A stretch of DNA of 64,000 nt, taken from the NCBI GenBank assembly GCA_028551475.1, contig CM052357.1, forward strand, positions 5,503,931 through 5,567,930, in the 5' to 3' direction. Origin of the DNA: Casuarina equisetifolia (lineage: Eukaryota; Streptophyta; Magnoliopsida; Fagales; Casuarinaceae). This document shows, in pieces, positions 14,201 through 27,480 of the stretch (within the stretch, counting starts at the first letter, position 1; every line of letters begins with the position of its first letter). The position numbers and the translations under genes are program-made. The notes under the pieces were generated by a model, which was not told where the DNA came from, made no database searches, and saw only the letters and a list, made by a program, of their open reading frames with translations.

Positions 14201-17200
14201 TCATGCGCTTTGCATTTCACCTGTAAATGAGGCACTAATCATGGTCTTATCAGATCATTGTGGGGAACTTTCTGAGTCTCTTGATTTCTGGATACGCTGT
14301 CTAAGGGGGTCCCAGCCTTTGGTAGTTGGCTTCCAGCAGAGTTTCTCATTTTTGTTTTCAAATACTCACAGTTCTTGCTATCAAAACAAATCTTTTAGGT
14401 CTGATATCTCAGTCGATGAAGTTAAAGAGGCTGCATCTGAACTTATTTCAAGTGTAAGAACCTCCGAAAGTAGCCTCCCTTGGTTTTAAAGCTATAACTA
14501 ATATAAGATAATTTATTCTGTTTGTCATTCTTCTTATAGGCACCAGTACCCAGTCATTCTGTGTTCTTTGCTGGATTTCTCTACTATGATTTGAGTGAGA
14601 GACTCGTTTCAAATGGGAGGTTATTTGAGGTGACTTGATTTCAACTTGCTCTTACTTGTCATGTTACCTAGACTAAATGTATGAAGTCACTCAATCCTGG
14701 AATGTTATATTGCATTTAGTTCAATACTCCGGTTTTGGGGTCAAATTCTGAGCTCCTTAGCTTTGTGCTGCTGTTGGTAAGTCATCATGTTGATGAAGAC
14801 AGGTTCAAGTAAGATTATTTAAGTAGGATTTAAATAGGATGAGCGGTAGTGGTAGTGGTAGTGGTAGAAGTAGAATTGAACTGTAGGACTTGTGAAGAAA
14901 TCCTAAGCATAAGGCTATTATGTGCAAGTCATCTAAAATTCGTCTCAAGTGACAGTCAGAAAGTAATGTTTTGTTTTGCTGGGTAGTAAGAATTCATTAA
15001 TGTGTGTATTTGAAAATCTTACCCAAGAAGATTAATAAAGAGCAACGTGGAATTGTTGGTTTTGAGACTATTTATGTCTCACCACATGAATTTAAAACTT
15101 TATCAGCGTATTGATCAAGTTCAAGATTTTGTAATACAATGAAATGTAACACAGAACAGGTTGTTACTCAATACACTATGACTTAGGTTTTAAGTTGACT
15201 GTTTGACACATCATTATACATTGGGGAGAAAGTTTGCATTATCTTTTTGGCTTTAAGTTTTTCCATGGGTTAAAAATTTGTGAAGTTTTTTCTGTTTCTG
15301 GTTATTGCAAGATTAAAAATGGTGGACTTTTTTACTGGGGGTAAATACACTCTAGCGCACTAAGAGATTGTCCACGATATTTGATCCATAGACAATTGAC
15401 TACAATTCCTAAAAGTTTCTGGAAGTTCACCAGATTGCTTTTGAGTAATTTGATGCTGTCACTTTCTGAGCTATTTACTTCGCTTCTTCACATCAGTTCT
15501 TCTCCCTTGTATTCCATTGGAGTTTTTTTTTTTTTTTTTCTAATGATTCTTCTTAATCTTTAGGCTCTTTCATACGCAAAAGAAGCTCATCGATTGCGTA
15601 CAAAACTTTTTCAAGAGAAATTTATGTGCTCTGTTGAGCAGCCAACTGAAAGGTACAATGAAATTGGAGACATTACTGAGAAGCCCACATACAGCATTAA
15701 GAATCTCCAAATTTACAGAACGGTTGCTTCCGAAATTTGGCTCTCTGATACTATTCCATGGGACTTGGAAGGCTGTTATCTTAGTCCATGGAATGTACTT
15801 CAGTGTTACCTTGAAAGCACTCTTCAGGTTCAAGTTGCCTTCCTCTCAATCTTTTGGTCTAGCAATGGGTAGCATGTTGCTCCGTTTCTTTAGCAACATA
15901 TGTATTATTGTTATTGTCATATGCATGCAGGTTGGTATTATCCATGAAATGATTGGAAATGGGTCCAAGGCTGAAACTTTTTTAATTTGGGGAAAAAACA
16001 TCTCTTGCCTGCAGAGCTTGCCACTATTTATAGTTGCTTTCTGCTGTATTTTAGGTATGAACTCTTGCTTACTGTAGTCTTTGTCTCTATGATTACTGGT
16101 CTATTCTATACCTGGTTAAGAAGAGATGTAGCGTGTTGATTTTTCCAAATATGCTGAAATTTTTCAGGAAATCTATACCGTAAGAAACGACTAAGTAATT
16201 TGGCAGAGAAGGAACTTCAAAGTGCCAAGAAAATTTTGACGGATACGGGCTTGGATTTTTCTTGCATGAAGTGCAGGTTGATGTTGGAAGCAACTGTTGA
16301 TCAGCACCTTGGTGATTTATCGCGAAGTAATTTTGATATTAATTCAGCAGATATTTCTATAGAGTCATTGTCTTGTGCTGAAAATATGTACAAGTTGGCG
16401 CTTGACAAACTAAATCTTTCTATGTGGAAAAACTGTGTTAGTTGTTCTGAAGAAGCAAATGCTGGTAAGACGCTCAAGAGAACTCTTCTGAAAGACGTGG
16501 AATGTGGTGCCAGTTACAGTTCTGCTTGTTTAACGGCTTCTAAGCAAGATACTAGGAGCTCCACAAGTGAGCAGCCAAAAGCTAAGCTGGAAATCAAAAC
16601 ATGTAGAAAGAATGCTCGAAAACCCTCACTAAAGGAGAAATGTGTGATCCCTGAAAATAATTCAAGGGTAACTCGTTCCAGATCTCGTTCTGCTAAAAAC
16701 CAAAGTATGAGCAAGCCTGTTGAGTCACAAATCTGCACTTCAGGATATTTAGAAGTCAATAATGCATTTGATTGCTCTGACATGCCTGGTCAAGGGAAGT
16801 TGGTCCTAGAAATGAAGAGTTGTACAGTTGCTCTTGGCTGTGAAGAAAAATGCATTTCCAACAACATGTGGTGCTGGCAATGTATTCTGATGGCGGTTAT
16901 AGAATCTGGGTCGGTGAATAACTTTATAAATATGAAGTGGGAGGCTGTTCGCAGACGGCTTTTACTAAGGGTACTTATTGGCATAGGTACGAATAATTTT
17001 TTGCACGCATTATCCATAAGCCAACTCTCCCATGCAAACACTTATCCTGAATTGTCCTTTGCTGTTTTTGTATCCTATCATGCAAATTGTGCCATGCATA
17101 TGTTTCATATCAAGTCACTTTTTGTTTTTCAATTTGCTGCTAGTAAGTTCTTATCCCAAGTACTTCTGAATTATTCTGTTGTACTCAGTTTGAGGGCAAT

Positions 17201-20200
17201 GATGTTATGTAAGGTATCTAAGAATGTCAAAGGGGTGGTGTTATTGGGCATTTCCTATTTAATCTCATTATTTATTTATTTTTTTTGAAAATAAAAATTT
17301 GTTATGAGAGTCTTAACCCATTTAAAACATGCTCCCTAGGTTTCAACCTAAACCTAAAATCATTCCCTAAATCTCAGTCATTCTCTTTATCAATGTTTTT
17401 GTTTTTATCGTTCATATAAATTTTATTATAGTTTTCTCATCCATGTCTTCGAGATATCATATTTCTCACTTTCCATCAAATTACAGTTATGTCTTAAAAA
17501 AAGAAAAGAAAAGAAAAAACTAAAGAAAAATGGTGGAGGTTGCCTTCTCACATCAAGTGTGTGGATTGGCTTTTGGTCCCCCACTGTGAGGCCATAAATG
17601 AGGTTCTTCTTCATTATTTGTTTTTTTGTTCTATTATTTTTCAGAACATAGTTGTGATTTTCATGTAATCTGACATATGGGCATACCTACTTTATCATGT
17701 GGCTGTGTCTGATATTTTATTGTTCAAGTGACAAGAAACTTTATTGATAATTTGGATGAAAAAACTGATAGAGGGAATGATATTTAGAATGACTAAACCT
17801 AGAATGATTTAAAAAACTAGACAAAAACTAAGAAGTAATTTTTAAACTGGTTAAATCCAGGGACTTCTTTTTTTTATTTTTAATTATTATTTTTTGGAAT
17901 GTGCCAATGGCAAAAATTGTCTCCTACTAATATATTGTGAACATGTTTGGTTCGCAAACTGTACTTCAATTCTTAGAGCTGGAATGAGGTAACTGGATTG
18001 TTTGTTATGGATAGCCAAAACATATGAAGAATGAATTTAAAAATGTCAATAAAAAATGTGATAATAACTAGAAGGTGCTAAAGACAAGTCAAGTTATTCA
18101 GCTTTTTTTCTTTTTTCATTTTATATTCTGAGCTAACGGGAGTATTTTTCAGTATCTTCTCTATATGTCCAACTAGGATCAGCATGACGAAAGATATAGT
18201 TGATCTCCGTAATTTTACTTTAAGAGAGAGTTCATGGGCCTCTTTATGATTTGGATCCCTGAAGATGGTAGGTGCAATTTTTCTAGAATCTGACTAGCCA
18301 CGAAGTCAGATTACTTTCCTCATGTAATGAAGAGCCCTGCGTTAAACCTGAAAAGATAGGAATTCTAGCAAAAGGGAGCTTTGGGTGTGAAGAAAGATTG
18401 TGAAAAATTCCGGAAGTGCTGGTGCTTATTAGGATTCCATTGAATGGTGACAAGCCATTTTTTGGTTGTTGCCTATTATCCACGGACTAATGTGCTTTTT
18501 TTTTTTTTTTTGTCTTAATACCTTTATTTAAATGACTGGGGATGCATAAGTTTCCTGAGGATATGACCTTTCTTAACGCATAATATTCTTTTGTCTATAG
18601 GGGAAGAGCAAAGAAGCATGCACGGTTATATTACAAAAAGCTATCTTGTTAAAGGGAAAAATAAAGACAATTTTTGGCGCCTTTCTTCTTGGTTCCTGCT
18701 TTCCCTTCAAATATAAATCGTTTTAGATAGGATGTCTGGTCATCGTGGCTTAACTATGCTAGGTGTGCACTCGGCTCTGGGAGCAGGTGACGGTGTTGGA
18801 AATTAAGTACAACTCTGGTTGCGTCAAACTGTTGTGTTTCAATCGATAAAAACCCTCCTCTGGCATATATTTCTGCCAATGCAAATGTAGCTATGTGAAC
18901 TGAAGGTGGGTTTAGAGACTGAGTAAAGGCCTGATTACAGCCTAAGTGGCGGCAATGTACCTATATCACTTCTCTGAAGTCCACTTTTACTGTGTCAAAA
19001 AGAAGGGCATGTGCTTGAAAACTGAAAACGGTACCACAAACCAGCACCAAGCTTAACTGGACCCAAAACTGGAGCCGCTAGGGATTTGCATGGTAGTGTA
19101 TTTGACGAAGAGATAAGCCATTTTTTTTTCCTTTTTTTTTTTCTTTTTCTTTTTTTCTTGTAAATTCATTCTTGCTAGTGACACCCTATTAGAAGCATCC
19201 TCATGCATGCTCCTAAAACTTCTCTTCGTTGCTTCTTTTTGTCTTGTTATAACTTTGATCACCATTATTATGTTTAACTTTCAGGAAAATGCTTTCGGAA
19301 TCGTGGTCAACTTCATGAAACGCATAAAGTTTTGTGCCAAAATATATCACTCCTAGTTAGCAGAAACCCATTTGATCATACACACTCTTCTGTTCCTCTC
19401 ACTTCCTTGCTTGATTACATTGGGAAGGAGATCCCAGGAGATTTTTTCACCGTTGAGCGTGCAATGATACTCTACAATATTTGTTGGCTTGCTTTAAAGA
19501 GTTTCCGCTCTAAGGATACAAGGTATCTATGTAGCTCTAGGTACTTGGGTGTCTTACATTCATTTTTTTCATATGTATAGAGTTATTTGTGTTTCCAAAT
19601 TCTGTTATTTCACACAGAAATTTTTAACATTGGATAATGGTATGAAGACATAGATATGGTGTTTATAGCAAGATATGCTGATGTTAACCTACTTTTCTTT
19701 CATAGGAATGGTCATGACCCCACCCTTCTAAGTCTTTATGGGATTCAACATTCTTCCTATTTCTGATATTTCTTGCTTTTATTATTGCCTTAGCAATCTT
19801 TCTGTTAATAAGGGCCTTTATTTTGAAGGACAAGAAAATTGTTCCTTTTTTGATATCCCCTTGAAGATGTTGAATCTAAGTGAATTTTTGCTGAAAGTTT
19901 CTTTTGATACTTCATTCACCTCAAAAACCATGATCATATTTGTTCTACATCGTTTCATATGTCTCTCTTAGATTAGAATTTTTTATTTTTTATTTTTATT
20001 TTTTTAAGTATCACTTGTATGCTAATGTACACACAGAAATTCTCCTAGTTGGCATGCTTGAGAGATTACTCTCTTCACATAGGGCTGCTTGCTCGTCTGC
20101 CGCAAACATAAGCATGTACATATTGTCAGTAAAGTAATGGTATTTTCAGTATCTTAATGGCACAAATAGCTATTATATTTCTAACCTTTGATAGCTTAAT

Positions 20201-23200
20201 TTACCTTCCTTTTTCTTGTTTGCTTTGTGACCAGGAAACCTTGCTGTGATCTATCTAACATTCACTTAGCAAAACTAGTGTCTTGGTTGATGCTGGCTTT
20301 TGTTCTCTGCCGTGAGGTGCCAATGCTTCTTCAGAAGGTCAAACTTTATTTACGTTTTCTTTGTCTTGATTTTCTGATGGATTTTTATCTTGTTGCTTTT
20401 ATTTTTATCCTTGATATATTTAATTGCTCTAAAACGCCTGGTCATTGCTTTATGGGAACCCTTCCTGGTGCACTTGGCTTAATTTTAAGGTGCGGTTAGG
20501 CTTGTCATCCACCAATTGTAAGGAGTAGATCCCATTTCAGGGATTTCTAGGGCTTTATTGCCTCCCTTTAGTAGATTCTTTTTGATAGATTTTTATTCTA
20601 AGCATCGGTCTCACTCATTACATAGAGGATGGTCCGGCCATTTGCTTCTAAAGTAGCAGTTTCTTATGTCAGTCCTGTATGCATTCCATCCTCCCTCTGC
20701 CCCCACTCACCACACCCAAATCAGAGTTATTTGTTACACTGGAGGGACCCTGGTATCATCATTGTAGTCAGGGAACCTTGTTAATTTAGTAAAAGTGGGC
20801 TGTGGCCATTTCATATTGAGGAAAACCGCAAGACTTGGGATCTGGTTTAGCATCTGGTTTTCTGTTTTAATGAGGTTGGCATAACAATGGTTGCGTGAGA
20901 AGTTATGTTTTCCGAGTTTTATTATTTATTTTGTCTGACGAGAATTGTTTTTGTGAAATTACAACTGATTCAATTGTACATAAAAGGTTTTAGCTGACAC
21001 TTGTCATATATAATGTGCAAAAAAGAAAATCTTGTCTATTATTGGAAGCTTTCGATTGATTTGAAAGCCTCTTCAAGCTGCATGATATTTTTTATCATTT
21101 ATATTTTCCAAGAAAGCTCAAGTATCAAAAAATGTGCTTGATGATTTATTGGGAAATCTAACGGTTAAACTAGCATCAACTCTAAATTGTCGTACCTGAT
21201 ATTTAGATTTGTGAGGACTTTTAGCTGTTTACTCACTAGTTAAGTGGAGTTGGTTTGTGTCTAAGTCCCAGTTGTGGATTCAAATATCCTCATAACAATG
21301 ATCTACTGCTGTGTTGGTTTTCCTTTTTAATTTATATACAGAAATTGGTTTTAGATGGCTAGATTATTATTTGATTTTATCATAGTATAGTTTTTTTGAG
21401 TTGGATATGGGGGCATGGATTATTGTCCTGATGATTAAACTGATTTTGAACATCTGCCTAGAGGTCCAAGTTGGAGTTGGTATAAGTCCAGTTCTATGCA
21501 AAGCATTTTTTGTTGCTCTTGGATTTATTATAAACCTGTCCAAATAAATTTCATTTTTAACAGCTTCCATATTTTACAAAGTGCATGCTCCTTCCTACTT
21601 GATTTGAGAGCTTTTGAACAATCATAAATCTTCTCATATTGACTTACACTTTTATCTTGGCATCCATGCAGCGCAATTGAAAGACTTCATACCATTTTGA
21701 TTTTGAATGCTCTTATGTTCTGAAGTTGACCCCCTTTTCTCTAATAATGAAGATGATTAACCATTAACATTTAAAATGATACAACAGGTTTCTCAATTGC
21801 TTGCTACTATTTATGTACTTTCTGCCACAACCGAGCTGTTTCCCTTATTCTCCTCCTCCAAAACACTCTCTAATGACCATTGGGCTTCATTTTTCCATCA
21901 AGCATCACTTGGCCCTCATCTATATTATCAGTTCCTTTCAAGAATGACTTGGAGGTCAAAAGTTGAGGATGCTGAGGTATGTCATTAGCTTATTAATTTC
22001 TATAACCAACTAGTGAATTCTGGACGAACTGCTTGATATTGAAAATCATGGGCAAGTAGTTTCATATGATAGTGTAATTAGTATCCTTTATTTGACTTTA
22101 TGTGCTGTTCGCTTTGCCAATTTATGTAATCTATTTAGTCCAGGCTCCCAACCACCCTGACTTTCCCAAGCATTCTCAGAAACAAACAGTGCCTTTAGAT
22201 TTAACAATATCTCCTTTCGAAGTTCACAACTCTTGATTACAAATGATTAGAAGAGGGAAGAAGAGAGAAGTTGTGTTATCTATTTTCATAACTGATGAAG
22301 TATTGCAGAATTCCTGGTTGTATATGAGCCCACTTCATGCATTATTTAACAGAAAATGTTTGCTTAAAAAATTTGGAGATTGCAGGAATTATTCACTTGT
22401 CCTGTTTCGTTCCTTCACCTTTTGTTTGGCTCTTGTGAATATCACTTTATGTTTAGAGCGGTTTTCACTTCCCCATCAAACAGTTGTTGAATTATATGCT
22501 CAAGAAGCTTTTGGCCAATGTCCTACAAATTATGACAGTTCTTGACTGTATCTTTGAGGATGTTTGCAGAAAACTTAATTTGTGATTTTCTTTTTTACTC
22601 TAATGAGATAGTCAAATGTAAAAATAAGTTTATAGAAATCATGTACCACAGTGTTATATTTGAAAGACTTATTCTTATTTTGCATATTTTGGATAAATAT
22701 ACAAAAGAAATTGAGAATCTGGAAGATCTACTCCAGCGCAGCATATTATTCCAATTGAGTTCCTAGATCTATTCAACTGAATTTTTATAGGTGTGCTTCC
22801 TTCGGCAACTACCTGTTCTGACACGGGGAAATAATTTTTTTTTTGTCTCTGCAGGAAATATGTTGCTCCCTTGAAAAATGAAAAATCATTTCAAAAATTG
22901 TTATTCCTCATTGTACATGTTATGTTTGTTTGCCCACTAGTTCTACCAACAATATTATTGTCTGCAACACACATTTTGCCCTGCGAATTGGCATACTTAT
23001 TTTGCAATTATTCTTTTCAAATCGTTACTTTATGTTTCTTCGGTGTATAAATTTCATATACTGTTTCATACTTTGACTGGGGCTATTCTCAGGCCTCATC
23101 TGTGACGGGCTCAACTTGCGAAGAGAAAACAAGCAACAGGCTCAGGTTGTGTAGTTACTGCGTTTACAGGCTGAAACACCAATCAGACTCTAACTTGTGC

Positions 23201-26194
23201 CTCTTTTTCCTGCTGCAGGCTTGCACCTGACTCTGTTCAGGATCTTGAAGAATTTGTAACAGAATTCTTTGCTGGCTTTCCGGGCATGACAGTGGTTTGT
23301 ATAAGTTTGCTTGGATGTCCTCACAGTAATCTACTAAAGGATTTGTTGCTTCATCCTACACATGCTCATGAATGGATGCTAGTGTCGCGCTTGAACTCTG
23401 AATGTCAACCTATTGTCTTACTTCTGCCTGTGGATCCCGTTACAGAAGGTATTTTGCTTGAATTGAATTCTAAATTGCAGCATCTCAGAAGAGACTAATA
23501 GTTGGTGCATGACATTTTAAATAATTTGGTCAATTGTAGCAGAAGCCTCAGAAGATGATGCTAGCCCTGGCTCTGGTAAACTCTGCAAGAGCAAGGAATT
23601 AGATAGACATTGGCACTGCCCCTGGGGTTCCTCTGTGGTTGATGATGTAGCTCCCGTTTATAAGCTGATATTGGAGGAGAATTATTTATCGTCTTCAAAG
23701 TTTCCTTTTGAAGACACAGAAGGGAATAGGACATTATGGTGGATGTGTAGACAGAAGCTTGACTGTCGTCTTGCTAAATTTCTGAGGTACTTACCACTCT
23801 CTTTGTATTTGAATGCATCCTTCTTATTTGCAAGCTTCTTACTATGTTTTGATTCACATGTCACATTACTGAGTTTGGAATAGGCGAATGTAGCTGGACT
23901 TTGTTACCACTTTTTCTTCTCTAAGAGATAGATTTTAGTTTGGGGCAATAAACAGTTGTGTTTTCTAATGATAGCGTTTGAGAAATTTTCATGGCATGTC
24001 ATACTGTCCCAGCTTATGGTACAGAATTTTGTGAAATGAAATACTGGTTGTCACTTGCATGGTGCCTTTCATCAGGAACTTGGAAGATTCATGGTTTGGT
24101 CCCTGGAAATATGTGCTGTTGGGAGAATTGTCTGACTGGAAGCGGCTGGAGTTGGTACACAAAAAACTTGTGCGTGATCTAAGATCTAAATGCAAACTGG
24201 ACATAAATGAGGGTCTTCTTAAGATTATTCTTGGAGCCTCTAAGTATGCCTCTGAAGATGCATGTATTTCACAGCTATGCTTGAGAGTTTGTCATATTGG
24301 TAGGGTAGGATATTTTGAAGAAGCATATGGGTCATCACCTAGTGCGTCTTGTGAGGTCAACAAACAGTCTGCGTTGGCCGTCCAACTAATACAGGAAGCC
24401 ATGAGTAAACTTAAAGTGGAAGACTCCGTAAAAAGAGAGCCAGTTGTTCTAGTGTTGGACCATGAAGTGCAGGTGCGTCTTTGGTTTTACGTTTTTCTTT
24501 TTAGTTTCACAGAGCCAGAGGTTAATTTTGAAAAGTAATGTTTGATTGTTCCACTTAAATGATTTTGTAATCCAGTGACCTGGTATTAGCAAGCTAAAAA
24601 ATTAGATATTGGGAGTTTTAAAATTCATAAGGCTACATTGTGCACTTCTTTGATATATTCTCTACTAAGTACTTCGACAGAATGAAAGAGCGCAACTTGA
24701 TTAGTCATGATTTCTTCTTCTGCGGTCTTTGGCATATTTCCAATTGAAAATTGTTGTTTTGGGGATGTCTTTTTCTTTGCTTACTTGGGCAAACAAAGTA
24801 TTCAATGAATTTAGGCCGGGAGATGCTTTTCTTATCTTTACCTTTGGGAGTGGAAAATGATTTATCTATTTGTAAACACTCAGTTTTTAAGCTTATTAAC
24901 TTTCACAGATGCTTCCATGGGAGAATTTGCCAATATTAAGAAACCAGGAGGTCTATCGCATGCCTTCTGTTGGTAGTATCTCTGTAGCACTTGATAGAAG
25001 CCATCACCATCAAGCGCAACTTGGGAAGATTGTTGGTCATTTACCCCTGATTGATCCCTTAGATTCATTTTACTTGTTGAATCCGAGTGGTGATCTTGAA
25101 AGCACGCAAGTTGAATTTGAGAACTGGTTCAGAGATCAGAACTTGAAGGTAATTCCTATTTGCTTCTCTGGTAAATAAAAGAAATTGAGAGACTTGGGAC
25201 TGTAGTCTCCTTCTTCATTGTATATCATCGTACAATTCATATATAGATAATCTCAAATATACCAGCATGTTTTCTCTTTTGGTATCTACATGTTTGCACG
25301 CATGCATATATTCTTTTGCTCATACATCCCATCTTTAGTCACTTCAAAAGAGTCAGTTCTCAAGAAATTGACTGTATTCCCCATCAAGCTACGCATGGAA
25401 GTTAACTATAGCATAATCTGTTTGTTTCTCACTTAAAACAAATTCACAGGGGAGGGCTGGATCTGCACCAACAGCTGAAGAATTGGTTGTAGCCTTGACG
25501 AGCCATGATCTCTTTACTTATTTTGGCCATGGAAGTGGTACGGTCAAAAAACACATTAATCATCTTTGAGTTTGTATATGCTTCACCCATTCAATTCTTT
25601 ATGGCAGTATGGATTTGGTTAGGAAATTTTTCCTTGGATTATTGAATTTGAATTCTCTGTGGTGTTACAGGAGCACAGTACATTCCCCGACATGAGTTTC
25701 AAAGACTCGAAAACTGTGCTGCGGCTCTCCTGATGGGCTGCAGTAGTGGTGCTCTGACATTGAATGGGTGTTACATTCCAGAAGGTATCCCACTATCTTA
25801 TCTGGAAGCTGGTTCTCCTGTCATTGTTGCCAATCTTTGGGAAGTGACAGACAAGGACATTGACCGATTTGGAAAGGCCATGCTCAATGCTTGGTTGAGA
25901 GAAAGATCCAGTCTTTCCTCGGGTTGTGCCCAGTGCAATTTAGTAGCAGAAGAATTTGAGGCCATGACGATAAAGGGAAATAAAGGTAACGGAAAGAGGA
26001 AAACCCAAAGGAAGAATTCGAGGTCATCTGAAACTTGTGAAACAAATTTGTCAAAGGATTTCTGTGACCATGGAGCAAGAATTGGATCATTCATGTCTCA
26101 GGCTCGTGAAGCTTGCAGACTCCCCTTCTTGATAGGGGCATCACCTGTATGTTATGGTATCCCAACGGGTATAAAGAGAAAGAAGGATTTGTAG
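5294..26194 (+). CDS. ESP1: Separase (peptidase C50), complete, 27 exons
   Basis: Cysteine protease that cleaves the cohesin kleisin subunit to release sister chromatids at anaphase. Exons: 5294-5928, 6413-6590, 6670-6777, 8472-8606, 8697-9199, 10811-10919, 11055-11180, 12583-12876, 12972-13088, 13211-13432, 13580-13690, 13822-13971, 14088-14453, 14540-14629, 15564-15827, 15931-16054, 16168-16986, 19285-19522, 20235-20337, 21788-21976, 23093-23145, 23219-23448, 23540-23786, 24076-24472, 24909-25148, 25450-25537 and 25671-26194. They sum to 6,660 nt with all phases matching, about 2,219 residues, close to the roughly 2,180 of Arabidopsis separase. The long N-terminal part is helical and repeat-like. 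A basic RS-rich stretch ([13 protein letters not shown]) sits in the 819-nt exon. The C-terminal catalytic domain has the dyad His in YFGHGSG (about residue 2043) and Cys in LMGCSSG (about 2069), with [14 protein letters not shown] downstream. No stops or frameshifts were seen. The start is the first ATG of the long open exon. The largest intron is 16987-19284. Confidence 0.95.
14844..14870 (+). repeat. (GGTAGT)n microsatellite in a separase intron
   Basis: About four perfect copies of GGTAGT lie in the intron between 14630 and 15563. They have no effect on coding. Confidence 0.7.
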
Positions 26195-27480
26195 CATCTT
26201 AAGTATCGTTTTCTCCAAAAATATCTTATTTTTTAAAAAAATAAAAGAAAAAAAAAATTTTAATCCCTGCTCCAAGTATATATGGGACCCTTATACTTCA
26301 ACCTTTCAGGCGAATAGAGGTTTGTCTTACATTAGGTTTTCTTACATCTTCCACTATGGCTTCCCCATGCTGTCTTTGATCCTCAACACTTCCTTTTCCT
26401 TGTTTCCCTCACTATTGAGTAAAGCTGTCCAACTTCTTTATGTACCTAACCCTTTCTACGGTTCTGTAAAACTGTAGAGAGAAGTGTAAAACCAAAGCTG
26501 TGCCTGCGCCACATGGTCGAACTCTAGAATGATTGGCTATATATTTACAGTCTTCACCTTCAAGCTAACTCACTTCTCTCTGTATTAGTTGGACGGTCAA
26601 CTCAGACTGTTTGTTGACTCTACAATTTGCACCATATAATGATCCACTTGCTTCATCAAAACATCCTACTCTACCAACCTAACAGCCTCTCAAGCATGGC
26701 TGGGAAATACATGCTTCTTCGGAGTCATTCTTAGAGCCTCCAAGAACCTTAAGAGTGGTATGCAAGAATAGCATGCTTTACTTGGGATGTTTAATGTTTC
26801 AAGTTGAGTTCATAATAGAAGTTCTATATACAAGTATTTTTATGGGTGACTAAAATTGATTGACTTTGTAAGTGTTTCTATAGTTTTCAATTGTTTTATT
26901 TGGAAACTATTTAATTTGTTTTGTTAATACCACAAGAAAACGTTTATCACATCACATATTTCATGTTTCAAACAATATATAAATATTATCTGGTCCACAT
27001 TCCACTTAAACGAGGTACGATGCAAAATCAATTTAGCTTTTCAGTAACTCTTCGCCAATCAGCAATCAACGCGTCTGAATATTTTGAATACTGTCATGTT
27101 AAATATTTATCTCAAGATATATGGGTGCTGCAGTACCATAAAGGTCTCTGATTTCCAACTCGCAAGAACTTACATATTTTAAACGAGTTGGGTGGGTTTC
27201 AGCAAATAATAGCAAAGACCAAATTCCTTTTTTAATTAGGGTTTAGGTTTTAAATTTTACTAGAGGAAGGTACCAGATGTATTATTCCGGTTAACATATC
27301 ACCATTAACAAAGTAAATGCGTCCATTGCTCACCGGTATGCCGCCAACTGTTATCATGAAGTCCCAGGCCTATAGGTATGTGTTGATATCCTGTTACACC
27401 AATTCCTTATTAAATAATTGAGTTGTGTAAAATAATGAGCTACATAAATAGCTTTGTGGTTGTCATGTATGTTGCCTTAT
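26195..27480. other. Separase 3' flank and intergenic DNA
   Basis: The presumed separase 3' UTR starts here, with an A-rich stretch at 26226-26262. A dispersed repeat follows at about 26483-26637. The rest is AT-rich with no coding signal that I can support. Confidence 0.6.
26483..26637 (+). repeat. Dispersed repeat, copy 1
   Basis: This segment matches 53756-53872 over its whole length, apart from about 42 bases near 26503-26544 that are absent from the other copy. Shared words include GAAGTGTAAAACCAAAGC, CTTCAAGCTAACTCACTTCT and GGTCAACTCAGACTGTTTG. I could not assign it to a transposon class: no terminal inverted repeats or target duplications were evident. Confidence 0.7.
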
